This document shows, piece by piece, positions 28,821 to 39,750 of a stretch of 64,000 nucleotides of DNA. The first letter of the stretch is position 1; each line of letters starts with the position of its first letter. This stretch comes from Inia geoffrensis (Eukaryota; Chordata; Mammalia; Artiodactyla; Iniidae): positions 164,816,044 to 164,880,043 of the forward strand of contig CM070901.1 of the NCBI GenBank assembly GCA_036417435.1, read 5' to 3'. Below the pieces are notes generated by a model. It saw nothing but the letters and a program-made list of their open reading frames with translations. It did no database searches and was not told the origin of the DNA. Made by a program: the position numbers and the translations under genes.

Positions 28821-31050
28821 AAGGAGGATGGGGAAGCACATCCAACTCTACAATAAGGTTCTATTGTAGGAGGACAAATTGCTGCTCCTCCACTGATGAG
28901 GTTCTTGACCAGCTGTGGCTTATGGAGACTCTCAGAACCCAGGGTGTCACCATGTAACAATTTGTCCTCTTCTTGGGAAGCAGATGGAATTAACAAACTA
29001 TGACTATTAAGCAAGTTACACCAGAAGATAAATTATACATATTGCAACAAGGGGAAAGAGAGCATGTAATGTTTGCAAAATTCTTAAGGGAGTTTGTCCT
29101 TGTCCTGGAAAAAAAAAAATGCTGGCTTGCAGTTTAACATTTCTATCAGAAAGTTGAAGCTCTTCGTGCCTCAGAGAAGGCAAGAAAGTCATGCTGAGAT
29201 GTCACCTCTGAAGCTGCCTGGAATGAGTAAGAGTCACAATCTAGCTGTGACTAGTTCTGTCCCCAGGGAATAGTAGACAAATGTTGCTAGCATTTTCTTA
29301 GGTCAGGATAACAGGACAGGAAAAAGCCATGACTTGTCTCTTTTGTCCTAAAATTTCTCTCACTGCAATTAGAAGTATCAAAGGTAAGGCCTAGTGGGTG
29401 TTGCAATATTTTCTCTAATTTTGTCCAGGTCCTAAAAACAGAGAAGGGAAGAGAATGACACCCACAGGCATTCCCTGAATATTGAGCCTCCATTCAAGGG
29501 GTGCCCCTTGGTGGACAGTCACCTGGGACAATCGTTCTCTCGCAATCTGGGCCCATCCTGAGAGTCCAACCTCAGCGTACCTCCTTATCACCAGTCCTCC
29601 GATCTCCCTCCCTCCAAATCCCTGCCCACCTGGCAAGACCAGTCACTGCCCTGAACTGACATAGAGCCTGACCTCAAGCCGCCTCTCCTTCCAGGCAAAA
29701 CGGACAACAAAATGTACTGCTAGAAACCCTGAAAAGGTTTCTCCTCACTGTAGCCGTCGGAAACGGGCAGCAGTGCCACAGCAATCGATTTCTGGCTGGG
29801 CTGGCTGCTGTGGAACCATCTGTCAGCAGCCTGTGGAGAGACCTCAGGATTGTCTGAGAAGTGACCTCGAAGGCTCATCATGGGTTGCCTGGCAACTAGC
29901 AAGCTGGGACCAGTGGCTCTGGGTCCCTGAAGGGAGGGGCTGTGCCTGAACTCAGCCTTTCCTGGGATGATGATGAGGTGGGGCACAGACGCCCAAGGCC
30001 TCCAGGCTGGCTTTCCCAGATAGCTGGCGCTTAGGTCAGACTGCTTAGCATTCATTCCCCTCACGCCATCACCCCAAGGTCCTTCTCACACTCGCCTGTG
30101 AAAGGGAGAACATGGTGGGGACCAGAGTCCCTCTGTCCCATGGTGCCTCCAGTCTCACCAGGGACCTGCTGTCTGTGGGCGCTCTGCCCGTGAGTTCCAA
30201 TCTTCACCGAGTATTGGACCAAGTGTCCCCCGAGCTCTTTACATGGCACAGGATCGAGTTTTCAATCCTTGGGCAACTGGGCCTGGGGGACCTGCGTCTG
30301 AGGTGTGGGCGGAGGGAGGGGCAGCTGGAAGCGGCGAAGGGCCTCTGGGGAGTTAGCTGCCTGCTTGGCGCTCACCTGGGTTTCAGGACATGCCTGGGCC
30401 CGGTCTCTCTCCCTGTGTGCCTTCTCCCTTTGATGACAGATGCTGCTGGGCACACCTGACTTTGTGGCAAAGTCAGACAGCACACAGCTCTCGTCACATG
30501 GTCCCCAGGTACCTCATGTCAGTCTTTGAGTCTCCCCTGGGGCCCACCAGCTTATGAAAGGCATGAGCTGTTTCTCAAAAGGAGAACAGTGGCTGGCAAA
30601 GGGGGAAACAGCTTTGCGCCAAAATCCAGGCTCCTGAGCTGCGATTTGCCTCCTGGGGCTTGTCCTGGGCTCCATAAGGGCATCTCAATATGCCAGAGAC
30701 ACTCAGGGACTCAGACGATTCCAGCTTTGGAGCAACTGCCATGTGTGAGGGCAGGAGTGTGGAGATGGCTGATCCTCCACATTATCCAGCCACCCCTACC
30801 CCCCACCGCAATAGAGCTGCGTCCTCGACCTCAGAGAGGGCTGCACAGCCCCTTGCTTCCGGGGATAGATGCAGATTACCTGAGGCTCCTGACTCTTGAC
30901 CTCTGTCCACAAGCCCCCCTCCAACCCAGAGTCCTCTGTTATTTTTAGGCCCCTGAGTTCTACTTACCTTTAGTTCTACCCAAAGGATCAGAATGGACTT
31001 CTGATTTTCTTAGGATTTTCAAGAGGAAACAGAATGACACGTCATGTTCT
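28821..31050. other. Unassigned intergenic DNA, mostly repeat-poor
   Basis: About 2.2 kb with almost no recognisable transposon and no coding pattern: short open frames only, no consistent splice structure. 29720-30900 is GC-richer than its surroundings. A CTCF-like motif lies at 29501-29518 (antisense CTGTCCACCAAGGGGCAC). Confidence 0.5.
29501..29518 (-). promoter_or_regulatory. Weak CTCF-like motif
   Basis: Antisense CCACCAAGGGGCA differs from the CTCF core at one strong position. Motif match only. Confidence 0.25.
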
Positions 31051-31430
31051 CAGACTTGAGCGTACATCAGAACCCTTTGGGTGGGCATCTTGCTTTAAAT
31101 AGAATTGCCCAGGCCCTAACTCTGGAAAGTCTAACTTGGCAGAGCTGATGTAGGACTCTGGAATACAGATTTTTTTTTTTTTTTTTTTTTTTTGCGGTAC
31201 GCGGGCCTCTCACTGTTGTGTCCTCTCCCGTTGAGGAGCACAGGCTCCAGACACGCAGGCCCAGCGGCCATGGCTCACGGGCCCAGCCGCTCTGCAGCAT
31301 GCAGGGTCTTCCCAGACCAGGGCACAAACCTGTGTCCCCTGCATCGGCAAGCGGACTCTCAACCACTGCACCACCAGGGAAGCCCTAGAATACACATTTT
31401 AACCAAGTTCTACACCCATGATTCTGATTG
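31050..31430. mobile_element. MER5A (hAT-Charlie MITE) split by a CHR SINE
   Basis: Left part 'gagcgtacatcagaaccctt' and 'ttgcccaggccctaactctg', right part 'catgattctgattgaggtag'. The two halves join across the SINE at 31171-31385. Confidence 0.65.
31171..31385 (-). mobile_element. CHR-type SINE, short class
   Basis: Reverse copy: poly-T, 'gcggtacgcgggcctctcac' to 'accaccagggaagccc'. Flanks GGAATACAGAT and AGAATACACAT form an imperfect duplication. Confidence 0.9.
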
Positions 31431-31504
31431 AGGTAGTCTGCCATGTACCTGGTGGGGTGTCTCAGGGACAGGCAAGCCTGGGTCCAAATCCAAGTTCTGT
31501 TCCT

Positions 31505-31890
31505 GAATCAGTCTGGATTCACTGCATCGGTGAGGGGTAGATACCCAAAACAACAGGAGCCTAAACAAGAGGGAAGTTAGAAGCTTCCATCTCTCATGTG
31601 AATGTCCAGGAATGTCCTGGATTCAGGCTGGTATAGTGGTTCCACAATCATTAGGAACCTAAACTTTTTCTATCTTGTTGGTCCCAAATCCTCCACATTT
31701 GGCTTTGCTTCGCAGTCCAAAATGGCTGCTCCAGCTCCAGCCATCCTACCTGCATTTCATCTAGTAGGAGAAAAGAAAGGGGAAGAGAATGGCACAGTCT
31801 TGTTTAAGGGCAATTCCTGGATGTTAAACAACCACTTCTACTTACGTTCCATTAGCCAGAACTTAGTTAAATGGCTAGATCTGTCATAAG
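31505..31890 (-). mobile_element. MaLR/MLT1-type LTR
   Basis: Reverse of an older MLT1 LTR: 'cctaaacaagagggaagtt', 'caggctggtatagtggttc', 'aaaatggctgctccagctcc', 'cattagccagaacttag'. Same family as 38035-38405 in the opposite orientation. Confidence 0.6.
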
Positions 31891-32014
31891 GGAGATCAGG
31901 AAATATAGATATTTGTTTGTAAATAGTGATTTAAGGCACAGAGTGTGTAAAGTAGCTGAAGCAGAGAGGAAAGGGTGGTGGGAGAGGAAGATAAAACCAG
32001 TCTACTAACCCCAG

Positions 32015-32110
32015 TCATACACTTATGAATGCCAGTAACTGTTCTAAGCACTTTGCGTGTAACCATGAATTCAATTCTTCCAACAATCTTGTAATATAGG
32101 TCCTACTATT
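32015..32110 (+). mobile_element. MIR fragment
   Basis: 'taactgttctaagcacttt' and 'caacaatcttgtaatatagg' are MIR 5' half sequence. Confidence 0.6.
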
Positions 32111-32539
32111 CCTTGTTTGTCAGAATGGAGTCACACAGTCACCCCCAAACTGCACCAGTTGAAAGATTAGCCTTGCCAGCTACTTCCTGAGTGACTCTGA
32201 TCAAGTTCTTTGCTGGCAACACAGAATAGGTAAGCCATACTCAGCTCAGACCAGACACAATTTACCCCCGAGACCTGGATACCTTGTGTCCCCCAAACCT
32301 TGACCATGTCAGACTTCTGCCAGCCAGAAAGAAAGGGTATGTGCTGCCCTAATGTCTATAAGCCAGGTGTCAGCAGAGGAGCCCCATGAGACTGAGGTAA
32401 GTTTCACTCAAACCCCATCCCGTGGTCATGCTAGGGGTCGCTACCTCTGGCTTCTTGCTTCTGCTAAATTATGTCTGTGGGTGTTTGGAGCCTGGAGGTG
32501 CAGTTCTTGGGCTCTGGGACCTCCAGGAGTGTTTGCTGT

Positions 32540-32790
32540 TGGCACAGTGCTGGGCACAAAGTAGTTGCTCCCTAAACGCTTGTTGAGTAATAATGACAAT
32601 AACCATCATTTCATGAGTGCTTATCACACACCAGGCACTATGATCAGAGCTTTACATATATTATGCCATTTAACACTGACAACTGTCAAGATCTTCATTT
32701 TACTGATGAAGAAACTGAGACTCACAAAGACAAGGTGCTTGCCAAAGGTCTCACACCTGGTAAATAGTAGAGCTAGGATTTGAAGCCACA
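32540..32790 (+). mobile_element. LINE-2 3' tip followed by MIR
   Basis: 32540-32590 carries the L2 end ('agtgctgggcacaaagtagt', 'cgcttgttgagtaa'). 32595-32790 is a MIR with 'caccaggcactatgatcag', 'actgatgaagaaactgaga' and 'agtagagctaggatttgaa'. MIR and L2 share their 3' end. Confidence 0.7.
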
Positions 32791-32799
32791 CATTTTTTA

Positions 32800-33700
32800 A
32801 CCACAATGCTTGGATGTCTACAGCTCTCAAATAGCCACCCCTCTCTACCCACACGTACCATGAAAGTCCCAGGAGCCTGGGGTCTAGGCTGATGGTTCTG
32901 TGCACTGACACAAACAAGAATGAGTTTTGTCTGGGCTTCCAAGGATTCCAACTACTGCGGGACACTCCTGTCAGTCCCCTCAATTTCCCCTGCTCCTAAG
33001 CCACCACCTGAGTGATTCTGCTGCCCCAAATGGAGGCCACATTCACTGTGGAGAGAGGAAGGGAGGACAGGCCTTTTATCCACAGGGGACTTGGAAACAA
33101 TCTCCAGAAAGGCAGCAGAGTACGTGGTTGAAATGTTGGACTCTAGCCTGTCACTCCTCAGATTTGTGACCTGGTGAGGATTAAATGGGTTAATATGTCA
33201 CAGAAAGCCTGAGAAAGGGGCCAGCACACTCTCTATCAACAGTCTCCAAGAATTAGTCATCATTATGCCTATTTCAGCCAAAGATGGTACCAGCAGAAGC
33301 CAACCACCCGGAGAGGGCAGTTTGTCCCCTCTTCCTCCTTTTTCTGCATAATAAAGTTGGTTTTTAAATAACAAGTGATACATGGTCAACTGGTAGAAAC
33401 TGTAAAAATTCAGATTGAAAAAAAATCACCTACAGTCCCACTCTCCAAAGATCATCTTTCTATTCTTGTATTGAACTTATATCATAGTGATTTGGTGCTA
33501 TTTGTTTTTTTCCCCAGAGGGTGAGTAGTATTTGTGGTTCTCCCACCTCCACCAGCATGAGTCACCCTGGTCCCACACAGTCACCCAAGCCTCTGGGTTT
33601 GCTAAGGGGGGTGAAGGCTCAGAGGCGAGTGAAAGAGGCTGAAGAGCAGACCCTGCAAGTGTATCTGGCTCATCCCCAGCCACCTGGAGAATTGTATGAG
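32800..33700. other. Intergenic DNA with scattered old scraps
   Basis: A possible MIR remnant at 33120-33240 ('ctcagatttgtgacctgg'). Otherwise no recognisable gene or repeat. Confidence 0.45.
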
Positions 33701-33709
33701 CAAAGTGCT

Positions 33710-33835
33710 TCAGTGACTTTTAAAATGCAAATCAGAGCTGCACCCCTGCTTACAATCTTCGAACAGCTTCCCGTGGCACTTAGGAGAAGGCCAAGATCTC
33801 CTATGTGGCCTTTGAAGCCCACCCCCACAGCCTGG
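33710..33835 (+). mobile_element. LINE-2 reverse-transcriptase C-terminal fragment
   Basis: 'aaatgcaaatcagagctgca', 'aacagcttcccgtggcactt' and 'cctatgtggcctttgaagcc' match the L2 ORF stretch around its LP-(I/V)-A-L motif. Confidence 0.6.
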
Positions 33836-33837
33836 GT

Positions 33838-34040
33838 CTGAATCGTTGACTCCATATATCAGTTATGTGACTTTGGACAAGTCATTTAAACCTCTCCGTG
33901 CCTCAGTTTCCCCATCTATAAAATGGGAATAACAGAGCCTACCTCTCAGAACTGCTATGAGGGTGAAATATGCTAAGTGAAGTACTTAGAACAGCACCTG
34001 GCATATGAAAAGCCCTTGATAAATGTTAGCAGTATGACTA
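33838..34040 (+). mobile_element. MIR SINE
   Basis: Well-preserved MIR: 'tgtgactttggacaagtcat', 'cagtttccccatctataaaa', 'cacctggcatatgaaa'. Confidence 0.85.
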
Positions 34041-34349
34041 TTACAATTTTGTTCCATTTTTCCCTTTGCCCTCTACCCTGGGACTCATGCCCCAGCAGCC
34101 TGAGTGCAGAGCGCCCACATTTAACCCCTCTGTGCACAGCTTCTGACAGTGTCCAAAGGTGATAAGACAGGGGAAAGACAGATGTCCTTCCTGTTTTATG
34201 AGGGGGTTGGGGATGGGATATCTTTCCAGAACCTCCTCTGTCTCATTGACCAGAACTGGGTTCCACATCTGTCCCTAAAGGAATAACTGGCAGAGAGGAA
34301 AGGAAACACCCTAGTTATACAAGACCTGGACAAAATCAGGCTTCTGTTA

Positions 34350-34525
34350 GCTCTGATGTGCTTCTCAGACTCCAGGTGCATTGGAATCCCCTGGAGGGTT
34401 TGTTACAACACAGATTTCTGGGCCTCACCTCCCAGGCTTGCTTAGGTAGGTCTCAAGTAAGGTCAAGGATTTGCATTTTCCGGATGCTTCTGCTGCTGCT
34501 GCTGATCCCAGGACCACACCTTGAG
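34350..34525. mobile_element. MER5A (hAT-Charlie MITE)
   Basis: 'gtgcattggaatcccctgga', 'gtttgttacaacacagattt', 'ggatgcttctgctgctgctg', 'accacaccttgagaat': near full length. The CTG run at 34489-34503 is part of it. Confidence 0.85.
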
Positions 34526-34529
34526 AATC

Positions 34530-35705
34530 CCAGGAGGAGGGGGACAGGTGTCTGTCTCCAAGATGTAACCCGGCCTCTGACCAGCCTCTGGGGTTGGAGA
34601 TGGGCTGTGGCTCTATGAAGACCTCCCCCAGATCTCTGCCAGTTCTCATGGCCACTGTCTTGCTTCTGCTGATTTCTTGTCGCTATATGGCCTTTATTTC
34701 TGCCCTGGAATGGACCCAAGTGAGGGACGAGGGATGGAGAACAGTTTCCCCAGCTCACAGAGCAACCGTAGGTACCGGCTGTTGTGTGAGCGAGACGTTA
34801 GACGCAGCACACAGTGGAAAATAGCACGAGAGCCGTTCCTGTTCTTAAAAGCCCTGGGGCTGCCCTGACACTGAAGTTCTCGGTGAGTTCTCAGGGCTCT
34901 TCACCCCTCACAGGGCCCAGCCAGCTCCTCTCCCCTCTTCCTTGCCTTCTCTCCTACACACGCCTCCGTCCTCGATGCCTCCATCAGAACAATGGTCTCC
35001 CTCCACCCACTCCTTCCCAGCTCAGCCCTAGTCCCGCCAGTGGCCAAACCCTTGATTAGTGGGCCCAGGGCAGGAGAGTCAGAGCAATGCACCTGTACAG
35101 AGCCTGGGAGTAAGGATACTGAGTCTGAGCCACAGATCGGGAAGGGGGTGCTTCTGATCTGAGCAAACCCTGGGGGCAGACAGAAGACAGCTAAGGCCTG
35201 AGGGTGGGACTCTGCCTCTCGTGGGCTGGGCAAGGACTGGAGTTTGGTTCTGAGCTATGCTGGCCCTGAGATGATTCTAGGAATATTGTGAGAGATGCTG
35301 GGCTGAGGAGCCTTCCTACTTCTTCGGCTCTCAGAATCACTCACGGCAGGCTTATACGAGGAATCACTGAGGCTTCTCTCAGAAGCAGATAACCTGCTGG
35401 CCGGGGCGGGTAACCCCTAGAGGCATCAAGAGGCACCAGTTGTGGGGACAGGGGTTTAGAAAGCTCCAGGAGGACAGTGTCTTTCTAATGCAGTTTGGTT
35501 TTACCTCTCAGGTTCTGGAAGAGTGACTGTGTCCTTTATGGTGAACTTTAAGGATGCTGAGGCCCCGACAGGGGGAGGACCCTCTTGGCTGTCAATTTAT
35601 TGTGAAATTTTGATTTCACCCAGAGGAATCCAGAGGGGGGACCACTGTTATTTATAACCACAGCTTCCTTCTCTGGAGAGTAGATCCTGCTTCTTTAAAT
35701 AAAAG
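34530..35705. other. Unassigned intergenic DNA
   Basis: No gene recognised. It includes one arm of an unnamed inverted repeat pair (34640-34725; partner at 36385-36472). Confidence 0.5.
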
Positions 35706-35709
35706 GTCC

Positions 35710-36008
35710 TGGGCTTCCCTGGTGGTGCAGTGATTAAGAATCCGCCTGCCCATGCAGGGGACAGGGGTTCAAACCCTGGTCCGGGAAGATCCCACATGCC
35801 GCGGAGCAACTAAGCCCGTGCACCACCACTACTGAGCCTGCGCTCTAGAGCCTGCAAACCACAACTACTGAGCCTGCGCGCCACAGCTACTGAAGCCCGC
35901 ACACCTAGAGCCCGTGCTCCGCAACAAGAGAAGCCCCTGCTCCTCACAACTAGAGAAAGCCCACGCACAGCAACGAAGACCCAATGCAGCCAAAAATTAA
36001 ACAAATAA
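35710..36008 (+). mobile_element. CHR-type SINE, long form
   Basis: Complete long form with repeated 'cacaactactgagcctgcg' units and a 'gcagccaaaaattaaac' tail. Confidence 0.92.
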
Positions 36009-36914
36009 AGAGCCCTTTGGTTCTGAGGCCCCTTGTTGGGTTTGGCAAAGGTAGCCAGGTAGCCGAGTTTAGGAGGAGCTGGGGAAGGCCGAATCACTCA
36101 AACTGCTTGGCTCGAGCAGGGGAAGCCCCTGTGGGCGGTGAGGTGAGAGGGCTGTGAAGGAAGGAGGGCAGGTGGAGATGCGGGAGCCAGCAGATGGCTG
36201 CAGGCGGCCCAGCGAGGGCAGCAGAGAGGGCTGGGGGTGTTGGGATGAGGCGTGAGTGAAGAAGGCCTGGGGGCCACTGATGTTAATAATGTCGCTTTCA
36301 GTTGTGTGCTGAGCAGCGCTGTGACTCCCAGAGACCCGAACAGCTTCTGCTCACTAGAGCAGCCTGATATTCATGGTTTCTTGGGAGAAGAAATTGGCTG
36401 CATCCAACGTTTGCATCAATTCCAGGGCAGAAATAAAGGGAACAGCTGCTAGAATTCAGCAGAAGCAGGAAACCAGAGCCACACAACTGTAAGCCTGAGA
36501 AATTGCAGAAGTCTTGGGGAGGGTGAGGGATGGGGTCTGAGTCAAATTTATTTCAATCCTGATGAACTGGGAACCCCCAGGCAAGCCTGGGTTCTGCCAT
36601 CGGGGCAGACCCTGCCCCCTGCCTCCTTACTAAAAGAAGCCTGTTGTGTTCAGGGGAGAGGGCAATGTACCCACCCAGAGAAGGGGTGGGGGAAGTTGAT
36701 GACTTGTCAAAGATAATTCTATGTGTTCCCACTCCCCTCTGCTGTGATTGGGTTGCGGCAGGCCTGTGACCCTCTTCTGGCCAATGAGACAGAAGCGGAA
36801 GTGGGCTGGGGGCTTCAGGAAGGATTTCCCTCTCTAATAAAAGGAAAGAGAGCCATTTCAGAGCAAGGCGTGCCCCAGCTTTCTTTTTTGGAGTTGCTGT
36901 CTTTGGCCGAGCAG
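36009..36914. other. Unassigned intergenic DNA
   Basis: No gene recognised; holds the second copy of the unnamed repeat at 36385-36472. Confidence 0.5.
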
Positions 36915-37385
36915 CTGAGCCATTAAAAACAGAGTCAGGGTTAAAAGCACGGCTGGGGGCTTCCCCGGTGGCGCAGTTGGCGCAGTGGTTGGGAGTCCGC
37001 CTGCCGGTGAGGGGGACGCGGGTTCCTGCCCCGGTCCGGGAGGACCCCACATGCCGCAGAGCGGCTGGGCCTGTGAGCCATGGCCGCTGGGCCTGCGCGT
37101 CCGGAGCCTGTGCTGCACGGTGGGAGGGGCCACGGCGGTGAGGGGCCCGCGTACGGCAAGAAAAAAGAAAAAAAAAAAAAAAACACGGCTGGGTTCTGAT
37201 TAGCTGTGTGGTCTAGAGTTACTTGATCTTCCTGCCTCATCTGCAACATGAAAATCATAATGGCACCTTCCTCATAGGGTTGTCATGAATATCAAATGAA
37301 CAAATACATCTAAAATGTTTAGACATCTCTGGCACATGATGAGCACTCGATACATGATAGCTGTTATTATTTTTATCTGTGGATA
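36915..37385 (+). mobile_element. MIR SINE split by a CHR SINE
   Basis: Left piece before 36957, right piece 37184-37385 ('tcctgcctcatctgcaacat', 'catagggttgtcatgaatat', 'tctggcacatgatgagcact'). Confidence 0.7.
36958..37183 (+). mobile_element. CHR-type SINE, short class, with duplicated A-box region
   Basis: The head reads GTGGCGCAGTTGGCGCAGTGG, a short tandem duplication of the A-box region. Bounded by the perfect 10-bp duplication CACGGCTGGG (36948 and 37184). Confidence 0.95.
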
Positions 37386-37605
37386 TGATGCTTGGAACCA
37401 CTGTAGCCATCTTTTAGCCATGAAGGAGGGAACCCTAACATATCAATAGAAGACGGAAGGCAGAAAGAAGACAGCAGTATTGATTCCAAAACAAGACCTT
37501 TTAAGATAATAAAACTCTCAACTCTTTAGGCAACATTTAGTTGAGTATTTTGTTACCTGCAGCCTAAATCATCCTGACCAATTTGTACATAAAACTTGAC
37601 TCCAG

Positions 37606-37822
37606 GGTTTCCCTGGTGGCGCAGTGGTTGAGAGTCCGCCTGCCGATGCAGGGGACATGGGTTCATGCCCCGGTCCGGGAAGATCCCACATGCCGCGGAG
37701 CGGCTAGGCCTGTGAGCCATGGCCGCTGAGCCTGCGCGTCCGGAGCCTGTGCTCCACAGCGGGGGAGGCCACAACAGTGAGAGGCCCGCGTACTGCAAAA
37801 ACAAAACAAAACAAAACAAAAC
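37606..37822 (+). mobile_element. CHR-type SINE, short class
   Basis: Full short-class copy with an (AAAAC)n tail; GACTCCA flanks on both sides. Confidence 0.93.
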
Positions 37823-37962
37823 GACTCCATTATTGATTTACAGTGAGGATAAAACCACCTAGTCTATAGGACGCTCATAGTTATTGATGAGAATACTCAC
37901 CCTGCAGGCAGACTATGGCAGTGACTGTCAGTTATTTTCAAATACTTAGTTTCTCCTTTCTT

Positions 37963-38011
37963 TTTTTTTTTAATTTATTTTATTGAAGTATAGTTGATTT
38001 ACAATGTTATG
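37963..38011 (-). mobile_element. 49-bp truncated L1 3' end
   Basis: Poly-T and 'attgaagtatagttgattt' are the extreme 3' end of a cetartiodactyl L1 in reverse. Bounded by a perfect 16-bp duplication TAGTTTCTCCTTTCTT (37947-37962 and 38012-38027), so this is a complete, very short insertion and not an eroded remnant. Confidence 0.88.
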
Positions 38012-38034
38012 TAGTTTCTCCTTTCTTTAATAAA

Positions 38035-38405
38035 AAGAACTGCCATTTTTTAGCTGGGCACATGCTGCCTAGCTAGAAAATACATTTCCCAGTCTCCTTT
38101 ACCACTAGGTGAAGCCATATGCCCAAGTTCTAGCCAAAGGAAAGTGAATAGAAGTGATACGTGCCACTTCTGGGTTTTGCCCTTAAAAGCATTGGGCATG
38201 CCCTCCCCTTGCTCTTCTCTGTCTTGCTGGTGGGAAGATAATAAGAGCTTGAGCAGTCACCTTGGACCCAAAGATGGAAGAGCCATTTTGAGGGTGGGCA
38301 GAGTTGCCCCACCAGCCCTGAACCACCTACTTCTTACATATAAGAAAAAGAAATTATCTTGTTTAAGCCAGTGTATTTTTTTATTGCTTCACTAAAGCAG
38401 ATATA
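38035..38405 (+). mobile_element. MaLR/MLT1-type LTR
   Basis: 'agctagaaaatacatttccc', 'aagttctagccaaaggaaag', 'caccttggacccaaagatgg', 'aattatcttgtttaagccag': older MLT1 pattern in the sense direction. Confidence 0.65.
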
Positions 38406-38474
38406 CATGAGGCTACAGAATATCAGGTAGAAATAGTGGCACAGAAGTACTGTTCTGTGATTATTACTCTGACC

Positions 38475-38960
38475 TTATGTATCAGTCAGCCATTGCTGCA
38501 TAACAAAACACCCAAAATTTAGGACTTAATAATGCTTTATTATTTCTCATGATTTTGTGGATTGGCTGCATTCTTCTGCTGGTTTTTCCAGGGCTTGCTT
38601 GTGCAGCTTCATTCAGTTGGAGGAGGGGCTGAGGGCTGAGTTCAGCTAGGACAGTGGGGATGGCTGGGCCTCCCTCTCCATGTGGTCTTTCATCCTCAAG
38701 GAAGATAGTCCAAGCTAGGTTTCCTCACATGGTGATTCCATGAGAGTTCCAAGATGAAAGCCCCAAAGTACCAGCACTTTTCAAGCTTCTGTTTGTATCA
38801 TGGTTACTGGTACTCCACTGGCCAAAGCAAGTCACATGGTCAAGCCCAGAGTCAATGTGGGAGGGTATAGATACCAGAGGCTTGATTCACTGGGCCATTT
38901 AAGTAACGACTCACCTTACCCTATTATGCCGCATGCATTTTGGAAGCTCATTAAGGATAA
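38475..38960 (-). mobile_element. ERVL-class LTR-like repeat
   Basis: 'agccattgctgcataacaaa', 'tttctcatgattttgtggat', 'ggccaaagcaagtcacatgg'. Same general family as 22378-23158; subfamily not determined. Confidence 0.5.
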
Positions 38961-39153
38961 TTAGAAATCCTAGTGCAGTGCTCATTAGGCCCATTTGCAT
39001 AGGGACTAATAATCCCCTAGGATTAGGGACAATTGAAATTCATTCCTTCATTTGGATATTCATCACCTAGCTCCGAAAAAAATTGTTTCAGGTTGTTTAT
39101 ATAAACGCAAAGATTTTTAAATGATAAAATTAAATTAAAAATGAGTATCGGAG

Positions 39154-39357
39154 GGCTTCCCTGGTGGCGCAGTGGTTGAGAGTCCTCCTGCCGATGAGGG
39201 GACACGGGTTTGTGCCCCGGTCCGGGAAGATCCCACATGCCGCGGAGCGGCTGGGCCCGTGAGCCATGGCCGCTGAGCCTGCGCGTCCGGAGCCTGTGCT
39301 CCACAACGGGAGAGGCCACAACAGTGAGAGGCCCACATACCGCAAGAAAAAAAAAAA
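39154..39357 (+). mobile_element. CHR-type SINE, short class
   Basis: Full copy with A-rich tail, bounded by the duplication GAGTATCGGAG (39143 and 39358). Confidence 0.95.
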
Positions 39358-39611
39358 GAGTATCGGAGAGAATCAGGACAGAAGGAAAGTGAAGGTAGGA
39401 AAAAAACAAAAGATGGTAGCAGGAGTAGGTTCAGAACAAAAGATGTGTGTCTCAGAGGTCCAAGCTCCTGCTAGGAGAGGGACATGAGAGTCGCTGGAGA
39501 GTGTTGGAACTAGATCCAGGAGATGGTCGGGGGGTAGTGGAGGGGATGGGGGTGAAGAATTGGCTTCCCATAGAGCTCTGCCACTTTGTGGGCTACATTT
39601 GAAGTACTCCA

Positions 39612-39750
39612 AGGTGGTGCTTCTCAACCTTATTTATTAGGATCACCTGAGGAGTCGGTTTAATACAGATTCATAGGCCCAATCCCTAGAGCCTGGATTT
39701 TTGACAAGCTTCCTAAGTAGGTAGTCTTTGAACCACATTTTGAAGTGACT
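39612..39750. mobile_element. MER5A fragment
   Basis: 'tggtgcttctcaaccttatt', 'aggatcacctgaggagtcgg', 'gtctttgaaccacattttga'. Confidence 0.65.

Noticed and set aside
28042..29000. Second possible ERVL interior
   Set aside because: Vague resemblance only; no legible catalytic motif, LTR or primer-binding site.
34489..34503. CTG repeat run that could suggest a coding leucine tract or expansion site
   Set aside because: It is part of the MER5A consensus region and only about five units long.
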